Below are positions 18,192 through 27,981 of a stretch of DNA of 64,000 nt, piece by piece. The DNA lies in contig NZ_CP058648.1 in NCBI RefSeq assembly GCF_018141405.1, positions 759,001 through 823,000 on the forward strand, written 5' to 3'. Source of the DNA: Serpentinicella alkaliphila. GTDB lineage: Bacteria > Bacillota > Clostridia > Peptostreptococcales > Natronincolaceae. Both the position numbers and the translations under genes were made by a program. Position 1 is the stretch's first letter. Each line of letters starts with the position of its first letter. Under the pieces are notes generated by a model. It saw only the letters and a program-made list of their open reading frames with translations, did no database searches and had not been told where the DNA came from.

Positions 18192-18377
18192 CTATTTACC
18201 TGATAGCTGTGCTCTTCTTTCTAGATCCTTCTGCTGCTTATACTCATTCAGTAGTCTATCTAATTCTTGACTTTTTTTAACAACCTCCGGCTCGATTAGA
18301 TTGTTATTGCTGTCAATTACCTTATACAAACTATCTTGAGTTTCTATAATTAGTTTATATAACTCCTTTGAATCCAC
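18192..18377 (-). CDS. Spo0E-like sporulation aspartyl-phosphatase
   Basis: A 61-residue protein with two predicted helices and the Spo0E signature S-x-x-L-D-x-L-L (SQELDRLLNEY, about 36-46). Spo0E-type proteins remove the phosphate from Spo0A~P and so delay sporulation. The GTG start at 18377 lies two bases after the stop of the kinase gene, with GGGGG in the kinase's last codons as the ribosome site, so translation is very likely coupled. A phosphatase downstream of a candidate sporulation kinase suggests opposite inputs into one phosphorelay. Confidence 0.85.
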   Translation of the reverse strand: MDSKELYKLIIETQDSLYKVIDSNNNLIEPEVVKKSQELDRLLNEYKQQKDLERRAQLSGK

Positions 18378-18379
18378 CT

Positions 18380-20289
18380 TTATCCCCCTAAAAATTTATT
18401 AAGTTTCAATATGCTTGTTCTATATATATCTGCAAACTCAATCTGCATTATTTCTACATTTGATTGAGAAATATCTATAGGTTGTTCATTACCGGATCTA
18501 TCCTCAATTTCCCTTACAGGTAGTACAATAGTAAACTCAGTCCCCTCACCTAATTTACTACTCACATTAATTTTACCCTCATGCATATCTACAAAGGATT
18601 TCACTAAAGATAAGCCTATACCACTTCCTTCTCGGTTTCTATGTAAGCCTTTATCCACCTGTGAAAATCTATTAAAAATATACATAAGCTTGTCCTCTGG
18701 TATTCCAATACCAGAGTCATTTACAGAAATCTTAATTTCATCTTCGCTTTTATGAATGTCTACTTTGATATGTCCACCTGATTCTGTAAATTTTATAGCA
18801 TTAGAAAGCAGATTTAGCATTATCCTTTCTATTTTCTCTGGATCACAGGCAATAATACATTCATCCACATTCGAGAAAAATTCAACATTCAGGTTATGAG
18901 CTTTACTATAGTCCTTTATAGATAAAATAATGTTATTTATTAGCCCCACTATATTATAATTATATAGGTCTAGATTGTAAACTCCCGAATGGATTCTAGA
19001 CATATCAATTATATTGTTAACTAGCCTTAAAGCCTATAACAATTTTGCTTCATTCGTTTATGAATTTTAATATATTTATCAATGTATTCACTGGATGCAT
19101 CGTTTTTCATATACATATTTTGCAGTTGTAAACTACCGAAGATTACATTTAACGGGGTTCTAAGCTCATGAGAAAGGTTTGTGAAATAATCAGTTTTTAT
19201 TTTATCTAGGTTATTTTTTAAGTCTAGTTCTTCTTTAATTTTTCTTTTCTCTGAGATGTTAATAAATACGCCTACTGCTTTAAGGGCTTCTCCGCTTACA
19301 TCATCCCTTTCTGTAACTGTCCCTCTTATGTTAAACCATACCCAGTTACCCTTTGCATCTTTTATTCTTAACTCGTAATCAATATTCTCTACCTCCTGTT
19401 TAAAGCACTCTTCCACTTGCTTTCTAAATGCAAAACTATCTTCAGGATGTACTAATCTTAATAGTCTTTTTGATTCAACTATAACCTCTTTATTTGGATA
19501 TCCAAGCATACGTAAAAAGCTTTCGTTTAGAAAAACCTTTGTTGTTTGTAAATCCCATTCCCAAACACCATCACCAGTTGAGGATATAACATGCTTTAGT
19601 ATTGCAGCTTCCCTATTTTTCTTTATACTATTTGTTCCGATTGGGTACTTATTACTCACTCCCAGTGATAGATGTTTTTTCATTGCTATTTTTTTCATAT
19701 ATTGCTCTACTAGCTTATCATATCCAATAAAATAGGGGTTAGGCTTTATTAACTGCCTTTCGTTTATTATAACGCTATGCTTATGAGCCATATCCTCTAA
19801 AACATATTCAGGAAACTCCTTTTTGTTATAAATGCACATAGCTACTTGTTTATCTCTATCTATACTATTACATTTAAGTTCATACTCCATAAGCTTATCT
19901 AGCCCATAATCTTCATGAAGGGCAAATATAGCTTCTCCCATTACTCTAATACCTTTATATCCCTCATTAATGGCTGATTGTTGTTTTTCATGCCAATTTG
20001 ATATTACAAATCCGTTTTCCCCTAAATATTTATCATTAATACTAAATATCTCTAATTGTCCTACATTAATAAATTTATTGGCATCAATGTTTTTATAAAT
20101 TAAATCCTGTATTAATAAGTCCTTTGGATATTCGTGAACTACACATACAACTTTATTGTTGTTTATTAATCCATCTATAATATAGTTAATGGCAACATAT
20201 TTGTAATCTTCAATTGTTGCGTAAAATAAACAGATATGGTCTCCATATCCTATACTGGAATACTCATTATATAAATCATTTTTCACCAT
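18380..20289 (-). pseudogene. MEDS-PAS sensor histidine kinase, split by a one-base frameshift
   Basis: Two reading frames make one kinase. The first (20289 to 19027) has a MEDS sensory domain (GDHICLFYATIEDYKYVA onward, about 15-180), a PAS domain (about 235-350: WEWDLQTTKVFLNESFLRMLGY) and the HisKA box LSHELRTPLNVI. It stops at CYRL. The second (to 18380) supplies LRLVNNIID, the N-box NLLSNAIKF, DSGIGIPEDKL and GSGIGLSLVKS. Adding one A in the AAA at 19029-19031 (plus strand) restores CYRLLRLVNN. ATG 20289 is preferred to 20295 because AAAGGAG is then eight bases upstream. It may be a real mutation or a homopolymer sequencing error. No cytoplasmic response regulator is adjacent, so it resembles an orphan sporulation kinase. 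Confidence 0.85.
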
Positions 20290-20463
20290 GGTCATTTCTC
20301 CTTTAGTCGCAATGGGTTAAATTTAAACAGTTAGATTTGTATTTATATGAGTAATTTTGAAAAATAATACAGATTTTTTATTATTCTACACTAATGTCCT
20401 AAATTCCTTTACGGCACATCTACTAATGATATAATTTAATAAAAAATTTATTCATACAAAGAA

Positions 20464-20485
20464 CTCCCTTAGCTAGCTAAGGGAG
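20464..20485 (-). terminator. Palindromic hairpin after the RND operon
   Basis: A 22-bp perfect palindrome, CTCCCTTAGCT/AGCTAAGGGAG. It folds to a 9-bp stem with a 4-base loop just past the RND stop. The following tract on the minus strand is T-rich but not a clean run. Confidence 0.6.
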
Positions 20486-20506
20486 ACCTATAGTAAATAT
20501 AATTAT

Positions 20507-23500
20507 TTATTGATGTCCAAGCAGCTCTTTTTCTTCTTTCTTTCTTCCTTTAACCTTTGCTTTAACTCTAACTGAAATATCATCAACAACCGTATATACT
20601 ATAGGTATTAATACCAGGGTTAATACCGTTGATAATAGTAATCCGGATATAACTACAATTCCCATAGGTGCCTGCATCTCAGCTCCCTCTCCGATTCCTA
20701 TTGAAAGTGGCAATAAACCTAAGATTGTAGTTAAAGTCGTCATCAGTATAGGCCTTAATCTTACCCTTCCAGCCGTAGTAATAGCTTCAGCTCTGTCCTT
20801 TCCTGCCTCTCTTAAGGTATTAATATAATCCACCAGTACAATACCATTATTAACAACTATACCTGCTAAAATAATAACCCCTATTAATGCAGTTATACCT
20901 AAGGCCTTCCCAGTAATTAAAAGTCCTAATAGGGCCCCTGCTAAAGCGATTGGAACTGATAGTATAATAGTAAAAGGATGCAGTAATGATTCAAATTGTG
21001 CTGCCATTACCATATAGATTAGTACTATAGCTAAAACTAGTGCTAAGGTTAAATCAGCAAAGGCATCATTCATTTGTTGATTTTGACCCCCTAAAGTATA
21101 GCTATATCCATTAGGCATTTCATAAGTCTTCAGTAAATTATCAATATCTTGTGTAACACTTCTTAAATCCCTATCACCAATTTGCCCACTAATGCTTACA
21201 ACCCTTTGTTGATCCTGCCTATTTATTCTTATAGGTCCTAGTTCTACAGCTACATTAGCAACCTGATTTAAAGGTATATTACCCCCAGTATTTGTTGGTA
21301 TACTCATTTGCTCAAGATTTCTTAGACTTTCCTTTACGTTCTCTTCTCCCTTAATAATTACGTCTATTTCATCACCATTGCTTTTAAACCTAGTAGCTGT
21401 AATCCCTGTAGTTGCATTTCTAACACTATTTGCTATTTGAGCAGTTGTTAAACCGTAGGTAGCAGCATTATGCTTATCAATATATATTAGTACCTCTGGT
21501 ATTCCTTCACTAAAACTAGTAGTTATTTCCCTTGTATCATTAACAGATTCCACTAGCCTTTTAAAATCCTCTGATATTTCCTGTAATGTCTCTAGATTAT
21601 CCCCTTTAATACTAATACTAATTGGATCTCCACCCATACCCCCCATGGCGTTTGAGGCTTCGGATACAGCTATTTCTGCCCCTGGAATATCCTTTACTAG
21701 CTGTCTAATCTCATCAGCTACTTCCTTTGAGCTTCTTTCCCTTTCCTTAAGTTTCGTTAGAGTAACTGTAACATTAGCTCCGCCTCCACCCATGCCCATA
21801 AGGCCTCCACCACCAGCAGAGGAAAATACTATATCAATCTCTTCAACGGACTTTATATTCTCTTCTATTTCTAAAAGTACTTCATTTATTTCGTGAAGCT
21901 CAGCCCCAGTAGGTAATGACACACTTATATTTACTTGCCCTTCATCAGATTGAGGGAAAAATTCAAAACCTATAAAAAATACTGAGGATAAACTTCCTAT
22001 AAAAATTAATATAGCTAGAAAAATAGTTATTTTTCTATGGCCTAAGCTCCAATTAAGCACATTTTTATATGCATTTTCTAATCCAATAAATACTTTATCA
22101 AAAGTATCGTAAAAATATTTAAATAGCTTTCTTATGCCTTTTCTCTCTTTAACATCAGTATTATCAACCTTTAACATCTTAGAAGATAACATCGGTATTA
22201 AGGTTAATGAGACTACTAAAGATGCAACTAATGAAAAGGTTACTGCTAGGGCCAACTCTTTGAAAAAGCTTGAAATCATTCCTTCTACAAATACTATTGG
22301 TAAAAATACAGCTATTGTAGTAAGGGTCGAAGCCGTAACTGCCATTGCAACCTCAGATGCCCCTAGACTTGCGGCTTCTTTTCTTGAGTATCCTTCAGTT
22401 CTTAGACGATAAATATTTTCTAGCACAACTATTGCATTATCTACAAGCATACCAACCCCTAGGGCTAATCCCCCTAAAGTCATAAGATTTAGTGTAATAT
22501 TACCAAAGTATAGTAGTGCAAAGGTTGCTATAACAGCAATAGGAATAGATGTACCTATTATTAAGGTAGATCTAATGTTTCTTAAAAACAAATAAAGTAC
22601 TAATATGGCAAAGATTCCACCTAAAATAACACTTTTAAATACATTGTCTATTGCTCCAGTTATATATTTAGATTCATCTGATACAATCGTAATTTCCACA
22701 TTCCCATATTCGTTTCTAAGCTTCTCTATCTCTTCATGAACTAAAGAAGCTACAGCTACTGTATTACTATCAGATTGCTTTTGTATAGAAATATTTATAC
22801 TATCCTTACCATTTGTTCTTGAAATTGTACTTACTTGCTTTGGTGTTAATTCTATTTCTGCTAAATCACCTAATAAAACAATAGCTCCACCTGGAAGAGT
22901 TACGGGAGTTTCTCTAATTTCCTCAATAGTTTTAAACTCACCCATTGTTCTTATAGTTAGCTCTTTCTCTCCATGAATAACATTACCACCGGGTAAATTC
23001 ATATTCGATGCACCTATAATCTGGGCTAATTGTGTTAAGTTTACACCTAGACTATTTAACATCTGTTGATTTGCCCTAACATGAATTTCGTTTGTATATC
23101 CTCCTGTTACATCTACAGAAGCAACGCCTTCTATTCTTTCAATTCTAGGCTTAATAGTGTCTTCAGCTAAAATTTGTAATGCAGCTAAATCTTCGCCATT
23201 AGTTAAAGATAATTGAATAATTGGAAAGGCATTAGGATCTATAGTTAATACCATAGGATTATTAATACCATCAGGTAAAAACCCTTTTATTAAATCTATT
23301 TTTTCTCTCATTTCTAAAGTAGCAAAGTTCATATCCGTTCCATAGTTAAATTGAACTATAACAACTGAGCTTCCTAAAGAAGATCTGGAAGAAATATTAT
23401 CTATATTACTTACCGTAGATATGGCCCCTTCTATTGGTCTAGTTATAAGGTTTTCTATTTCATGGGGTCCAACTCCTGAATAGGACGTACTTACTATAGC

Positions 23501-23632
23501 CACGGGTATTTCCATAGCTGGATATAAATCTACGGGTAACTTAGTTAAGGATATTCCACCAAGTAAAACAATTATTAGCATAATCATTGTGATCATAACT
23601 GGCCTTTTTACTGATAACTTAGAAAAGTTCAT
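20507..23632 (-). CDS. RND-family efflux transporter (HAE1/SwrC-like)
   Basis: 1041 residues, the full length of an AcrB/SwrC-type pump, with 12 helices and two large extracytoplasmic loops (about 30-330 and 560-850). The start SVKRPVMITMIMLIIVLLGG and the TM4 motif GMLVDNAIVVLENIYRLR are typical. The AcrB TM4 pair Asp-Asp is Asp-Asn here, and the TM10 segment GIVVNNGIVLVDYI has Asn-Asn where AcrB has Lys-Asn, so proton coupling differs from AcrB. The gene starts two bases after the adaptor stop. In monoderm bacteria such pumps (for example SwrC) export lipopeptides or drugs; the substrate here is unknown. Confidence 0.92.
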   Translation of the reverse strand: MNFSKLSVKRPVMITMIMLIIVLLGGISLTKLPVDLYPAMEIPVAIVSTSYSGVGPHEIENLITRPIEGAISTVSNIDNISSRSSLGSSVVIVQFNYGTDMNFATLEMREKIDLIKGFLPDGINNPMVLTIDPNAFPIIQLSLTNGEDLAALQILAEDTIKPRIERIEGVASVDVTGGYTNEIHVRANQQMLNSLGVNLTQLAQIIGASNMNLPGGNVIHGEKELTIRTMGEFKTIEEIRETPVTLPGGAIVLLGDLAEIELTPKQVSTISRTNGKDSINISIQKQSDSNTVAVASLVHEEIEKLRNEYGNVEITIVSDESKYITGAIDNVFKSVILGGIFAILVLYLFLRNIRSTLIIGTSIPIAVIATFALLYFGNITLNLMTLGGLALGVGMLVDNAIVVLENIYRLRTEGYSRKEAASLGASEVAMAVTASTLTTIAVFLPIVFVEGMISSFFKELALAVTFSLVASLVVSLTLIPMLSSKMLKVDNTDVKERKGIRKLFKYFYDTFDKVFIGLENAYKNVLNWSLGHRKITIFLAILIFIGSLSSVFFIGFEFFPQSDEGQVNISVSLPTGAELHEINEVLLEIEENIKSVEEIDIVFSSAGGGGLMGMGGGGANVTVTLTKLKERERSSKEVADEIRQLVKDIPGAEIAVSEASNAMGGMGGDPISISIKGDNLETLQEISEDFKRLVESVNDTREITTSFSEGIPEVLIYIDKHNAATYGLTTAQIANSVRNATTGITATRFKSNGDEIDVIIKGEENVKESLRNLEQMSIPTNTGGNIPLNQVANVAVELGPIRINRQDQQRVVSISGQIGDRDLRSVTQDIDNLLKTYEMPNGYSYTLGGQNQQMNDAFADLTLALVLAIVLIYMVMAAQFESLLHPFTIILSVPIALAGALLGLLITGKALGITALIGVIILAGIVVNNGIVLVDYINTLREAGKDRAEAITTAGRVRLRPILMTTLTTILGLLPLSIGIGEGAEMQAPMGIVVISGLLLSTVLTLVLIPIVYTVVDDISVRVKAKVKGRKKEEKELLGHQ

Positions 23633-23634
23633 AA

Positions 23635-24774
23635 CTACTCACCCCTAACTACTTTCACTGACTGACCCTCTACAACATATTGCTGTCCTTTTATAATTAC
23701 TACATCCCCCTCTTTTAGGCCTTCTTTTACTTCTATATATAAGCCTGTGTCTAAACCAAGTACAACCTCTTTTTGAACTGCTTTTTCATCTTCTACAACA
23801 TATACTAATTTTTCACCTTCACTGTCAATAATTGCCCTACTTCTTACTACCAATACATCCTGACGACTTTCTATATTAAACTTTATAGATCCACTCATTC
23901 CAGGCTTAATTCTATGGTCTTTATTTGTAATATTTACCTTTACTTTATACAATTGAGTTCTAGCATCTGCAGCGGTACTAATAAAATCTATTTTCCCCTT
24001 TAGCTCACCTTCTAAGGATGATGGTATATCTACGGTTACTTCCTGCCCAATATATAATCTATTAATCATGTTTTCCGCTACATCAAACTGTAAACTAACC
24101 TTGTCTATATCAATTATAGTTGCTACAGGTTGTGCACTGCTAACTAACTGGCTCTCTATAGCACTTAAACTAGAAATTACACCACTTATAGGTGCTATAA
24201 CTAATGTATTATCTAAAGCACTACTAGCCTGATCATAGGCCTTCTCTGCCTGACGAACTTGAATTTCTGCGGTTTGTAAAGATTTATCTGAAGCTGCCAT
24301 TTCAGCCTGCTCTAACTGAGATTTGGAAACAGCTCCTGCTTCATAAAGTGACTTTGTTCTTTCTAACGCTAGAAGAGCATCTAAGTATCTTTCCCTAGTT
24401 GTTTCATACTGTATTTTCGCTGTCTGTAATGAATTAGATGCCTGTTCTATGCTCCTTAAAATATCATCCTGTTTTAAAACAAATAGCACATCACCTTTTC
24501 TAACATAGTCACCAAGATTTACATTTTTACTAACTACTGTACCTGGCATTTGTGGTATCACCATAACTTCTTCATTTGCAAATACTTTACCATTTAAACT
24601 TATTTCTTTTCCTATGGTATCCTTTTTTATACTCTCAACCTCAACAGGAACATAGGCTACTTTCTCTGTCACCGTTTCCTGTACCACATTATTTTTTTTA
24701 CTTAAATTTCTTGTTGTTAGTACTGCACCTATTAAAACTATAACTACTATAATATAAATTACGGTTCTTTTCAC
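23635..24774 (-). CDS. RND periplasmic-adaptor-type membrane-fusion protein
   Basis: A 379-residue adaptor: N-terminal membrane helix (VIYIIVVIVLIGAVLTT), lipoyl half PQMPGTVVSKNVNLGDYVRKGD, a helical hairpin of about 80 residues, second lipoyl half VIAPISGVISSLSAIESQLV, a beta-barrel and C-terminal domain. GTG start with GGAGGT. It is the first gene of a two-gene operon with the RND pump and is preceded by a palindromic operator. Anchoring by an N-terminal helix rather than a lipoprotein Cys suits either a monoderm or diderm envelope. Confidence 0.92.
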   Translation of the reverse strand: MKRTVIYIIVVIVLIGAVLTTRNLSKKNNVVQETVTEKVAYVPVEVESIKKDTIGKEISLNGKVFANEEVMVIPQMPGTVVSKNVNLGDYVRKGDVLFVLKQDDILRSIEQASNSLQTAKIQYETTRERYLDALLALERTKSLYEAGAVSKSQLEQAEMAASDKSLQTAEIQVRQAEKAYDQASSALDNTLVIAPISGVISSLSAIESQLVSSAQPVATIIDIDKVSLQFDVAENMINRLYIGQEVTVDIPSSLEGELKGKIDFISTAADARTQLYKVKVNITNKDHRIKPGMSGSIKFNIESRQDVLVVRSRAIIDSEGEKLVYVVEDEKAVQKEVVLGLDTGLYIEVKEGLKEGDVVIIKGQQYVVEGQSVKVVRGE

Positions 24775-24793
24775 TTTAATACCTCCTGCTTTC

Positions 24794-24816
24794 CTATGGA
24801 ATAAATGCTTCCATAG
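24794..24816 (-). promoter_or_regulatory. Palindromic operator in front of the RND operon
   Basis: CTATGGAA and TTCCATAG form a perfect 8-bp inverted repeat with a 7-base spacer, between the GGAGGT site and a plausible promoter (minus strand: TTGAGT, 16 bases, TACTAT, the latter overlapping the palindrome). A repressor or MerR-like activator could bind. No regulator gene is adjacent. Confidence 0.5.
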
Positions 24817-25018
24817 TATATCAGTGGAATATTAACTCAATATGAACAAATATAAAAAATAAGGTAAAAATAAAAAACATAATAAAAAGCAAAATAAAAA
24901 ATGAAAATAAGCAAACACTTACATATTATAAGTTGACCCAACTATGCTTTTATTTAATAAATGAACAGTATTTATGACAAACTATATTACAGATACTAAA
25001 CTAATGGAGGTACCATTT

Positions 25019-26062
25019 ATGGAGAAGAAACATTACTTAGTAACAGGTGGCTCGGGATTTCTAGGTATCAACTTAATTAGATACCTTTTAGATAAAGGAC
25101 ATACAATAACTTCTTTAGACATAAAGGATTTTAATTATCAAGAGAAAAATAGAATAAAAGAAATAAAGGGGGATATTAGAGATAAAAAAATAGTTGATAA
25201 GGCTATGGAAAATATAGATATAGTTGTCCATTCAGCAGCAGCCCTACCTCTATATACAAAGGATGAGATATTTTCAACGGATGTGGACGGTACTAGAAAT
25301 ATTTTAGAATCCGCATTAAAACATAAAGTTGAAAGAGTAGTACATATTTCATCCACAGCTGTATATGGAATTCCAGATCATCATCCGCTATTAGAGGATG
25401 ATAAATTAGTAGGTGTTGGACCATACGGTGAAGCTAAAATATTAGCAGAAGAGGTTTGTTTAGAATATAGGGAAAGAGGGATGTGTGTTCCAATTATTAG
25501 ACCTAAGTCCTTTATAGGTCCTGAACGTCTAGGTGTTTTTGCACTATTTTATGATTGGGCAAAGGATGGAAAAGGCTTCCCAATGATAGGTAGTGGAAGA
25601 AATAGATATCAATTTTTAGATGTTGAGGATCTATGTAATGCAATCTACTTAACTGCTACATTAGATAAGGAAATTGTAAATGATACATTTAATATAGGGG
25701 CTAAAGAATTTACAACAATGAAAGAGGATTATCAGGTAGTATTAGATTATGCAGGCTATGGAAAAAGAATTAAGCCTTTTCCAGCTGCTCCTATGATAGT
25801 TACTCTGAGATTGCTAGAAAGACTTAATCTATCACCCCTATATAAATGGGTATACGAAACCGCTTCAAAGGATTCATTCGTATCTATAGAAAAAGCAGAA
25901 AAAATACTAGGATTTAAAACTAAATACTCTAATAAGGATGCTTTAATTAGAAACTATAAATGGTATATAGAAAATCTAGAAAACTTTGAAAACCAATCAG
26001 GCGTATCCCACAGAGTACCCTGGAAACAAGGGATATTAAAGCTGGCCAAAATATTTTTTTAA
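25019..26062 (+). CDS. NAD-dependent epimerase/dehydratase
   Basis: A 347-residue extended short-chain dehydrogenase. The Rossmann motif TGGSGFLG is at residues 8-15; catalytic Ser/Thr in HISSTAVYG and the YGEAK (Tyr-x3-Lys) follow. The start is placed at ATG 25019, 7 bases after GGAGGT; the frame is open upstream but lacks a ribosome site. The C-terminal 60 residues look like the 3-beta-hydroxysteroid dehydrogenase/ NSDHL-like subset. It may act on a nucleotide sugar or a lipid, and the nearby polysaccharide genes favour a sugar. It is alone between divergent and convergent neighbours. Confidence 0.85.
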   Translation: MEKKHYLVTGGSGFLGINLIRYLLDKGHTITSLDIKDFNYQEKNRIKEIKGDIRDKKIVDKAMENIDIVVHSAAALPLYTKDEIFSTDVDGTRNILESALKHKVERVVHISSTAVYGIPDHHPLLEDDKLVGVGPYGEAKILAEEVCLEYRERGMCVPIIRPKSFIGPERLGVFALFYDWAKDGKGFPMIGSGRNRYQFLDVEDLCNAIYLTATLDKEIVNDTFNIGAKEFTTMKEDYQVVLDYAGYGKRIKPFPAAPMIVTLRLLERLNLSPLYKWVYETASKDSFVSIEKAEKILGFKTKYSNKDALIRNYKWYIENLENFENQSGVSHRVPWKQGILKLAKIFF

Positions 26063-26100
26063 ACCAAAAACAACACACTTTGCAAATAGTTGTTTTTGGT
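26063..26100. terminator. Hairpin after the epimerase gene
   Basis: ACCAAAAACAAC / GTTGTTTTTGGT perfect 12-bp stem with a 14-base loop, right at the stop codon. A clean T run is absent on the plus strand, so termination strength is uncertain. Confidence 0.6.
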
Positions 26101-26284
26101 ACTCATTGTATTAAATAATTACTTTTGATAATATAGTTTCCAATAAAAATTCTGATACATATATTTTACCTTCAACAATCAAGCTTTTTTATAACGATAT
26201 TCTATTTAATATATATTAAATCTAATTTCTCAAAAGCAATTGATTATATATGGATCGCAGTTATTAAAAATATTTCTTTGTCAT

Positions 26285-27070
26285 TTAGCGATAGTTCCCA
26301 CACTTATATACAATCCCTACGCCTGCTATAAAAGTAATAATTGAAATTATAGATAACTGTTCAGGAAAAAGGATTTTTGATGACCCTAAAATAAGGCCTG
26401 AAAAAAAGAACAAAATTTCAGATTGAAATTTAGCAAATAAGGTTTTTAACACCTGACTTATTGTGATTAGTCCAAACCCTGCTCCAATTACAAAAACAGA
26501 TATGCTTACGAACCTAAGCTCTCTTACAACTAATAGAATTTCTTCATAAATACCTAAAACAACCAAAATAGAGCTCCCAGAAATTCCTGGTATCATCATA
26601 GCTATACTAGATATAAATCCTGCTATAAAGGTTTGTCCTATTGTAATGCTTCCCACATTTTTTAGAGTTGGCATGTACATTATGATATATGCTAAAATTA
26701 CTCCGATAACAAGTATAAGGTTATTTCTTTTTGAAAATCCTGTACTTCTTTTAAGAATAAAGGGGATTGACATAACAATGCAGCCTAAAATAAATGATGA
26801 GGTAGCACTTTTATGAAACTCAAATAAATATGAGAGCAAATATACGCCTGTAAAACCACCTATTAGGGTACCTGTCCCCAGAGATATGTATGACTTTATA
26901 GGGATTTTAAATATTCCACTTAATATACGTTCGTGCATACCAAATAACAGCAATATTGTTCCCCCACTTATGCCGGGAAGAGTCATTCCTATACCAAGTA
27001 TTATTCCCTTAATAAATAATTGGAGTTGATGTTCATTAAGCTCTAAAGCTTCATCTACTATCTTTTCCAT
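26285..27070 (-). CDS. DUF368 membrane protein (PopT-type undecaprenyl phosphate translocase candidate)
   Basis: A 261-residue polytopic protein with eight or so helices and the twin family motifs LPGISGGTILLLFGMHE (about 31-47) and IPGISGSSILVVLGIYEE (about 160-177), which point to an inverted-repeat transporter. DUF368 proteins (PopT) are known to return the lipid carrier undecaprenyl phosphate to the inner leaflet. That carrier is consumed by the polysaccharide genes lying next on the same strand. ATG start with AGGGGGAT. It is separated from those genes by about 0.9 kb and a terminator, so it has its own promoter. Confidence 0.85.
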   Translation of the reverse strand: MEKIVDEALELNEHQLQLFIKGIILGIGMTLPGISGGTILLLFGMHERILSGIFKIPIKSYISLGTGTLIGGFTGVYLLSYLFEFHKSATSSFILGCIVMSIPFILKRSTGFSKRNNLILVIGVILAYIIMYMPTLKNVGSITIGQTFIAGFISSIAMMIPGISGSSILVVLGIYEEILLVVRELRFVSISVFVIGAGFGLITISQVLKTLFAKFQSEILFFFSGLILGSSKILFPEQLSIISIITFIAGVGIVYKCGNYR

Positions 27071-27981
27071 TTGTTTAATCCCCCTAAAATTTTAAAAAAA
27101 GCTATTTTTTACACTCCTAGTTATACCAAAAACCCCAGCCCAGATACATTAGATAATTTTCCATAAAAATAACATTATATTTCTAGAACACTAAGTAATA
27201 TAAAAGTTACTTAGGAAAAAATGTTTTTAAATATATTTTAAATTTGTATACTACCAATAATTCACTAGTATTTATTACAAACTTACGTTCAAACACTACT
27301 TTGCTCTTGTAAAGTTAGCTCTAAATATTGTAGACTCAGCTATTTTTAGATACTGTTCTTTGCTGCTTATGAAAATAATAGCACCTGGTTTAGTAGTTAC
27401 TTTGAAGAACCATTTACTTTTCTATTTTATAAAGGATTAACTATCAATAATTTTCTACAAATAATTCTTAGTAGCCAATCACTTATCTTATTTAACTCGT
27501 TACACTTAGTTTTGGTTGGTTATCTCTTGCGTCAACCTTTACTTTATTTTTTTAATTCTCTATTATTAAGCTCATTTTTTTATTCTCTTTTATATTCTTA
27601 CATGAAAAAATTATACCACAAAACCATTGAATCTTAAAATATTCATTAGGTTTTGTGGTTTTTTATTAAAAATATTACTTTCACTAACAGGTTTAAATAT
27701 CAATACCAATCCTTATTTCATATCCTTTTCAGTAATATTCTTTGTTTCTTATTTTGTTAATTTTTAAAACTCCGACTTTTAAACAAAGTCAATTAAAATA
27801 TATTTGTTTTATCAGAAGATAGTAAACAAAAAGTCTCGACTAATATAGAAATTTACAGTATTCATCTGTATACAACAAATACCGAGCAGTGTTTTACTAA
27901 TCGCTTTTTTATAAATAAAAATTTCTAGTTCACAAAAACTTATATATTTAAATAGTATAATATTTTGAGAATACTATTGTT
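27071..27981. other. 0.9-kb non-coding stretch
   Basis: AT-rich sequence with frequent stops. The only firm element is the strong hairpin at 27615-27665. An open stretch of about 40 codons on the minus strand near 27300-27425 has no ribosome site and no recognisable similarity. I see no RNA gene or riboswitch I can name. Confidence 0.5.
27615..27665. terminator. Strong bidirectional terminator
   Basis: ACCACAAAACC / GGTTTTGTGGT perfect 11-bp stem plus an inner TGAAT/ATTCA pairing; T runs on both strands. It is about 320 bases past the dehydratase stop and probably ends that long minus-strand transcript. Confidence 0.8.

Noticed and set aside
27300-27425. Open stretch of about 40 codons on the minus strand, possible transposase remnant
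   Set aside because: No ribosome site, no start and no similarity I can name; likely chance.
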